Under the pieces are notes generated by a model. The model did no database searches, was not told the DNA's origin, and worked only from the letters and a program-made list of their open reading frames with translations. The position numbers were made by a program, and so were the translations under genes. Below, in pieces: positions 6,037 to 9,839 of a stretch of 9,839 nt of DNA; the first letter of the stretch is position 1; each line of letters begins with the position of its first letter. This DNA is from Lachnospiraceae bacterium (GTDB lineage Bacteria > Bacillota > Clostridia > Lachnospirales > Lachnospiraceae): NCBI GenBank assembly GCA_009774235.1, contig VSNJ01000147.1:1-9839 (forward strand), read 5' to 3'.

Positions 6037-9000
6037 TTACTTTGTTTTAACAGTCTTAATCTTTGACCATCCAGAAAATACCTTTACAGTTTTTCCACCT
6101 GTTTTAACGTTTTTATAAGTACGTATTCTTATATAATATTTCTTATCTGTTTTCCCACTCTTAACAGACATGGAAACAGTCTTGTTATTTTTTACCATTA
6201 TTTTTTTAACAGTTTTCTTTGTAAACTTCTTGTTTAATGAATACTGTACCTGGTAGCCTGATGTCTGTTTTCCTTGTTTCTTCCATTCCAGTACAAACCC
6301 TTTTTTACTTATTTTCACATTAGAAATATTTGTACCTTTAGGACATATTTTATAGGTTTGTTCTGTTGTTCCATTATACCTGCCTGTAAAAATTATTTTA
6401 ACATTATAAATTCCTGCCTTTTTCATTCCTTTTGCCCAGGAAACCTTATAATCAGTTCCTTGTTCCAGAATATTTCCTTTACTGTCTTGCACCAATACAG
6501 AAGGATGCTGTGTCTTATTATTATAAATCCCATGGTTTTTGGACAGTTTTATTGTATTTACCTTATTAATAATTGTGCTGTTTAAAACTTTAGCACACTT
6601 TATACATTTGCTGGTAATGCTTCCATCCTTATTTACTGTTGCCTTTACAATTACAGATGTACCTTCTGTATGTCCAGTTGCTGGTACTTTAATGCCATCC
6701 CTTACAATATCACCACAAATCCTGCACTCTGTATGTCCAATGCCATCTTTTGCACAATCTGGTGCATATTCACCTTCACTGGTATATAATACTGTCTGGT
6801 TCTCTTCGCACATATCCCTTATAATTGTTACTTTTAATTCTGTATTAATATAATCCTTTGCATCTTCCGCAGTATAAACTGCCGTGGCAGTAACAGAACC
6901 CCCCGCATTAATAACTTTTGTACTGTCCTGGCTGTTCCATTCCCATCCATCTGGAAGTGGTACAAGAGATACTGTTTTTATATTATTGGCAACATTTATT
7001 GTATCTTGTACTTTGTTTACTGGCATACTCTTTTTAAATACTGCAGTAAGTGTCCTGTTTTTCTCTGCTTTAAATGTATACTCTGCATCTGTGCTGGCTC
7101 TCTTGCCGTCTTCCTGCCACTCTGTAAATATATACCCATCATTTGCCACAGCTTTAACTGTAATATTTTCACCTTCCATTGCTTCTGTTCTTCCAGAAAC
7201 TTTACCTCCATAAGCCGGGCTTGCCACCAGGACAGTTGTAATACTCTTCTTTACAGGAATATATGGAAACGGATTAATACTTCCTGGTTTCTGTGTACCA
7301 GCAGGACTTGGTGATGGCGTTCCCACTGATGGAGGTACTGGTGTTTCTTCTGGAACTGGAGGGGCTGTTACATCAGGTATTTTTTCATAAACTGGTTCAG
7401 CTATAACCTCACTTGCTGGCATAATAAACTGGTTATCTGTTATAACCAATGTACCAGGAATAACCTTCCACTCCTTAAACTGTTTGCCTTCTACTTTTTC
7501 TGGTACAAGTGTTACAATGCCACCTTCCGTATGGTATTCTGTAACTGTACCACCTTGCTGCTTTATTGTAACTTTATACAGCTGTTCAAAAACAGCCTCT
7601 GCAGTCACTGCTTCAGCCGGCATTTCAAACTGGTTGTCTGTTATAACTAATGTAGCAGGAGTAGTTTTCCACTCTTTAAACTTTAACTCCTCTGTACCAG
7701 CTTCTGGCACAAGGGTTACTATTTCTCCTTCCTTATAATATTCTATATACTCATTTTCTTTCTGCTTTACTGTAACTGGATAAATCCATTCATTATTACT
7801 TGTGTAAAAACTGTCACCTTTCTTAACAAGACCTGTGCCTGTAAATTTTATTAAATCATTATTCTCTGGCAAAACAACAGTTCCATTATTTACTATCTGT
7901 CCTTGGCCTGATAACTGCAAAGATGCGCTGTCTGGTATGGTAAGCACTATATCTTCTGGTACTGAAACAGATGCACCGTCTGGTACAGTAAGAGTTACAC
8001 CATCTGGCACAGTAAAGTTATCTGCAATCTCTATATCACCATATACATTTCCATTACTGCAATTAAAAATTATGCTGGATTCTAATAATGAATCCGGACT
8101 TTCATATCCTTTTATTCCATCTGCTATAACAATACTTCCTGAAACTGTAATCTTTCCAGTACCTGGCATAATTGACGGATACTGGGAATTTTCTCCTTTT
8201 GATACATTTACAACAGGACTGCTGCCACCATCTTCCTTAATAATATTAACATTTTTGGCATAAAGTCCTGTCAGCTCCCCGCTGCAAGTTACATTGCCTC
8301 CAGTGATATTAAGAGTCTGTGTATCTTCACCGGATAAATCATCCGATTGAATATGTATACATGAGAATCCTGATTTAATATTTATATCACCACCAGAAAT
8401 ATTAACTGTCTGGTTTCCGTCATTCTGGGCTGGAATACCTGTAACAAGAATACCAGACCTTGAAACATCAATATCAACTGTACCTCCGCTAATATTAACA
8501 GGTCCGTTTATTGTATAAATGCCATCCACATCCGCAACTTCCTCTGGCACATTTATCTTAAGGCTTCCTCCCAGCACAGAAAAATCTTTCATAATTATAC
8601 AAAATGCTGAATTTGTACTAATGTCTCCAGATTTAATAGTAACAGACCTTCCAGGAAAGGCATACAATAAACCAGACGGCAAACTATATACTATATCCAG
8701 GCTTCCTTCTCCGTCTTCACTGATTATATAATCAGATATAGTTTTCGTATCATTCACTCCATTTTCTTTAAACATATTTGAACTAAATACAGGTCCAGAT
8801 TTCTTTTGTGTCACTTCTAATATATTGTGTCCACGCAATACAATATTTATTGTACAATTTTCTGTTGTTAAATTATTAAAATAAAAAACATTGTCATATG
8901 TTTCTGACTGTATATAGCAATTCTCCAGTATAAGAGTGCCTCCTCCTGCTTCTTCTGGTATCCACTGCCATCCTCCACTTTCATCACCTGCAGCTTCTTC

Positions 9001-9126
9001 TGCCAGTACAAGAGTTTCTGTAAGTATAAGTGTTGGCACTCCTGCTGCCTCAGCTTTTACATAAGCTGGCAGTGTACACAATACCATAGACAATGCAATA
9101 ATAAAACTTAAAACTTTCTTTGCCAT
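6037..9126 (-). CDS. Large secreted multidomain surface protein
   Basis: The 1029-residue product begins with a signal peptide (residues 1-25, likely cut after VKA). Residues 30-360 are Asn/Gly/Ser-rich with recurring ISGG/ITGG turns (212-215, 243-246, 274-277), typical of a right-handed beta-helix or carbohydrate-binding-like fold. Next is a VPDG-type repeat stretch (373-420), then two InlB-B-like repeats (449-513, 517-580) sharing TLVPE, FKEWK and LVITDNQF. A Pro-rich linker follows (584-624), then a third, divergent repeat (628-698) and an Ig-like segment with LPDGWEWN (724-731). Cys-pair modules occupy about 773-850 (CRIC 801-804, CIKC 841-844). The C-terminus is a Lys-rich fibronectin-III-like domain (about 932-1029). 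There is no LPXTG, no SLH repeat and no C-terminal membrane anchor, so attachment may be non-covalent. The ATG has AAAGGA (9132-9137) 5 nt upstream. Adhesion or glycan binding is plausible but inferred. Confidence 0.88.
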   Translation of the reverse strand: MAKKVLSFIIALSMVLCTLPAYVKAEAAGVPTLILTETLVLAEEAAGDESGGWQWIPEEAGGGTLILENCYIQSETYDNVFYFNNLTTENCTINIVLRGHNILEVTQKKSGPVFSSNMFKENGVNDTKTISDYIISEDGEGSLDIVYSLPSGLLYAFPGRSVTIKSGDISTNSAFCIIMKDFSVLGGSLKINVPEEVADVDGIYTINGPVNISGGTVDIDVSRSGILVTGIPAQNDGNQTVNISGGDINIKSGFSCIHIQSDDLSGEDTQTLNITGGNVTCSGELTGLYAKNVNIIKEDGGSSPVVNVSKGENSQYPSIMPGTGKITVSGSIVIADGIKGYESPDSLLESSIIFNCSNGNVYGDIEIADNFTVPDGVTLTVPDGASVSVPEDIVLTIPDSASLQLSGQGQIVNNGTVVLPENNDLIKFTGTGLVKKGDSFYTSNNEWIYPVTVKQKENEYIEYYKEGEIVTLVPEAGTEELKFKEWKTTPATLVITDNQFEMPAEAVTAEAVFEQLYKVTIKQQGGTVTEYHTEGGIVTLVPEKVEGKQFKEWKVIPGTLVITDNQFIMPASEVIAEPVYEKIPDVTAPPVPEETPVPPSVGTPSPSPAGTQKPGSINPFPYIPVKKSITTVLVASPAYGGKVSGRTEAMEGENITVKAVANDGYIFTEWQEDGKRASTDAEYTFKAEKNRTLTAVFKKSMPVNKVQDTINVANNIKTVSLVPLPDGWEWNSQDSTKVINAGGSVTATAVYTAEDAKDYINTELKVTIIRDMCEENQTVLYTSEGEYAPDCAKDGIGHTECRICGDIVRDGIKVPATGHTEGTSVIVKATVNKDGSITSKCIKCAKVLNSTIINKVNTIKLSKNHGIYNNKTQHPSVLVQDSKGNILEQGTDYKVSWAKGMKKAGIYNVKIIFTGRYNGTTEQTYKICPKGTNISNVKISKKGFVLEWKKQGKQTSGYQVQYSLNKKFTKKTVKKIMVKNNKTVSMSVKSGKTDKKYYIRIRTYKNVKTGGKTVKVFSGWSKIKTVKTK
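7387..7782 (-). repeat. Tandem 201-bp repeat inside the surface protein gene
   Basis: Two copies with a 201-bp (67-codon) period encode the InlB-B-like repeats at residues 449-513 and 517-580. Similarity is visible in the DNA: for example AAACTGGTTATCTGTTATAA at 7426 and AAACTGGTTGTCTGTTATAA at 7627 differ by one base in 20. This indicates a fairly recent internal duplication, so copy number might vary between strains. Confidence 0.8.
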
Positions 9127-9210
9127 AATAATCCTTTCTGCCGCCTATACGGCTTAAAAATAAGGTTAAAATCCTACATTTTCTTTATTGTTTTCATAAT
9201 TCTGGATTTA

Positions 9211-9239
9211 CTTATAAACACATTACATATAGTTTACAA
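9211..9239 (-). promoter_or_regulatory. Likely promoter of the surface protein gene
   Basis: On the minus strand TTGTAA (9234-9239) and TATAAG (9211-9216) are 17 bp apart. Transcription would start near 9204, leaving a leader of about 78 nt. A small GCCG-TATAGG-CGGC stem-loop (9140-9153) lies just before the ribosome binding site. The -35 and -10 are each below consensus, which fits a regulated promoter. Confidence 0.55.
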
Positions 9240-9276
9240 ATATTCCAGAAATGGTGATATAAGGATATTCCAAAAA
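9240..9276. repeat. Pair of 12-bp direct repeats, candidate operator
   Basis: ATATTCCAGAAA (9240-9251) and ATATTCCAAAAA (9265-9276) match at 11 of 12 positions with a 25-bp period. They lie immediately upstream of the -35 of the surface protein promoter, where an activator would sit, in the region shared with the divergent regulator gene. They do not match the LytTR consensus I remember. Confidence 0.45.
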
Positions 9277-9342
9277 ATAACCAGTGACAATATCTTTAAC
9301 CTAAGTGGATAATTTTTAACTCAAACGGCATATAAATTATAC

Positions 9343-9371
9343 TTGTAATCTGCTTTTTCTAAATTTATAAT
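9343..9371 (+). promoter_or_regulatory. Promoter of the response regulator gene
   Basis: TTGTAA (9343-9348) and a perfect TATAAT (9366-9371) are 17 bp apart. Transcription would start near 9378, about 45 nt before the ATG. The -35 is the same hexamer as in the divergent surface protein promoter. Confidence 0.7.
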
Positions 9372-9422
9372 ATATAGAGCATAATCCTAAATCAAAAAAA
9401 CATGTGGCTAGGAGGACTTACA

Positions 9423-9782
9423 ATGAAAATTGCATTAATAGATGATGAACCTGCAGAACTGGCACACCTTTCAGAAATAATAAAAAAACAATGGCAGTTA
9501 ATTTGTGGAATATCATGCACTATTGATACCTTTTGTAATAGCAAAGATTTCTTATTCTCCTGGAAAGCAGGAGAATATGGTGTAATTGTACTTGACATAT
9601 ACCTGGATAATATTACTGGAATTGAAATTGCCCGTAAAATCCGTGAAACAGACATTAACACCCAGCTTGTATTCTGCACCACAAGCAATGAATTTGCTAG
9701 TGAAAGTTATGAAGTTGATGCACAGTATTATATACTTAAACCATTTTCAGAAAAAAATATAACAGATATGATTCCCGCTTAA
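9423..9782 (+). CDS. LytTR-type response regulator, receiver domain, frame broken near its end
   Basis: Residues 1-115 form a complete receiver domain that is phosphorylated by a sensor kinase. The acidic pocket is D7-D8, the phospho-acceptor is D58 (VLDIYL), the switch residue is in CTTS (T86/T87), and K106 lies in LKPF. The style (LIDDEP, YEVDAQYYILKPF) is that of AgrA/LytR-family regulators with a C-terminal LytTR DNA-binding domain. The ATG at 9423 has AGGAGG at 9410-9415 with a 7-nt spacer; the in-frame ATG at 9402 lies upstream of this site and is rejected. The frame stops at 9780 after only 119 residues, while a -1 frame continues with receiver-linker and LytTR-like sequence. One base appears to be missing, most likely in the seven-A run at 9751-9757. 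It could be a pseudogene, a phase-variable gene, a programmed frameshift or a sequence error. Confidence 0.85.
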   Translation: MKIALIDDEPAELAHLSEIIKKQWQLICGISCTIDTFCNSKDFLFSWKAGEYGVIVLDIYLDNITGIEIARKIRETDINTQLVFCTTSNEFASESYEVDAQYYILKPFSEKNITDMIPA

Positions 9783-9839
9783 ATTTTGATAAAAATAGCA
9801 ACCCACATTCTTTAATCCTGCCAGATGGACAAGAAATAC
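9758..9839 (+). other. Out-of-frame continuation of the response regulator (start of LytTR domain), cut by the window end
   Basis: Reading in the -1 frame from 9758 gives YNRYDSRLNFDKNSNP followed by HSLILPDGQEI with no stop before the window ends. The first part fits the last helix and linker of a receiver domain, and LxLPDGQEI is how the first strand of LytTR domains commonly reads. It has no start codon or ribosome site of its own, so it belongs to the gene starting at 9423. Confidence 0.7.

Noticed and set aside
9140..9210. Riboswitch in the leader of the surface protein gene
   Set aside because: Only a 4-bp stem-loop is visible; no recognised aptamer core such as that for c-di-GMP.
9402..9422. 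Upstream in-frame ATG adding seven residues (MWLGGLT) to the response regulator
   Set aside because: The AGGAGG lies inside this segment, and the family N-terminus starts at the ATG at 9423.
1..9839. CRISPR array, tRNA genes, insertion sequences
   Set aside because: No regularly spaced repeats, no tRNA cloverleaf motifs, and no transposase or terminal inverted repeats seen on either strand.

Overview
The window is AT-rich, with strong AGGAGG-type ribosome sites and sigma-A-like promoters. Its conserved block has the order ffh, rpsP, KH-domain protein, rimM, trmD. Together with a secreted multidomain surface protein of a type common in gut clostridia, this points to a Gram-positive Clostridia member, most likely Lachnospiraceae. 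That placement is inferred from gene order and protein style, not from a database search.

Region 1 (11-5200, minus strand) is a translation and protein-targeting operon. A consensus promoter (TTGACA, 17 bp, TATACT) drives ffh (signal recognition particle GTPase), followed by rpsP, a KH-domain RNA-binding protein (KhpA type), rimM and trmD. A terminator-like hairpin with a U-run lies between the KH gene and rimM and could step expression down for the ribosome-maturation and tRNA-modification genes. Where many clostridia carry rplS, this window instead has three overlapping genes: an ApbE-like FMN transferase lipoprotein, an acylphosphatase and a small DUF2752-type membrane protein. The start of apbE overlaps trmD by 32 nt, apbE and acyP share a 4-nt TTGA overlap, and acyP and the DUF2752 gene overlap by 22 nt, so translational coupling is likely.

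Region 2 (5110-5454) is a 345-bp divergent control region. It holds the ffh promoter, three separate inverted repeats around it, and an independent strong plus-strand promoter for the next gene.

Region 3 (5455-6036) is a single plus-strand gene for a 167-residue soluble protein that looks like an Imm1-type immunity protein. No partner toxin is in view. A hairpin separates it from the convergent gene that follows.

Region 4 (6037-9126, minus strand) is one large secreted protein of 1029 residues. It has a signal peptide, a beta-helix-like region rich in ISGG/ITGG turns, two near-identical tandem repeats, a Pro-rich linker, a third related repeat, Cys-pair modules, and a Lys-rich fibronectin-like end without LPXTG.

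Region 5 (9127-9839) is a divergent intergenic region with facing promoters and a pair of 12-bp direct repeats. It leads into a LytTR-type response regulator gene whose reading frame is broken by one base at a seven-A run near the end of the receiver domain. The regulator may control the divergent surface protein gene, but this is inference.
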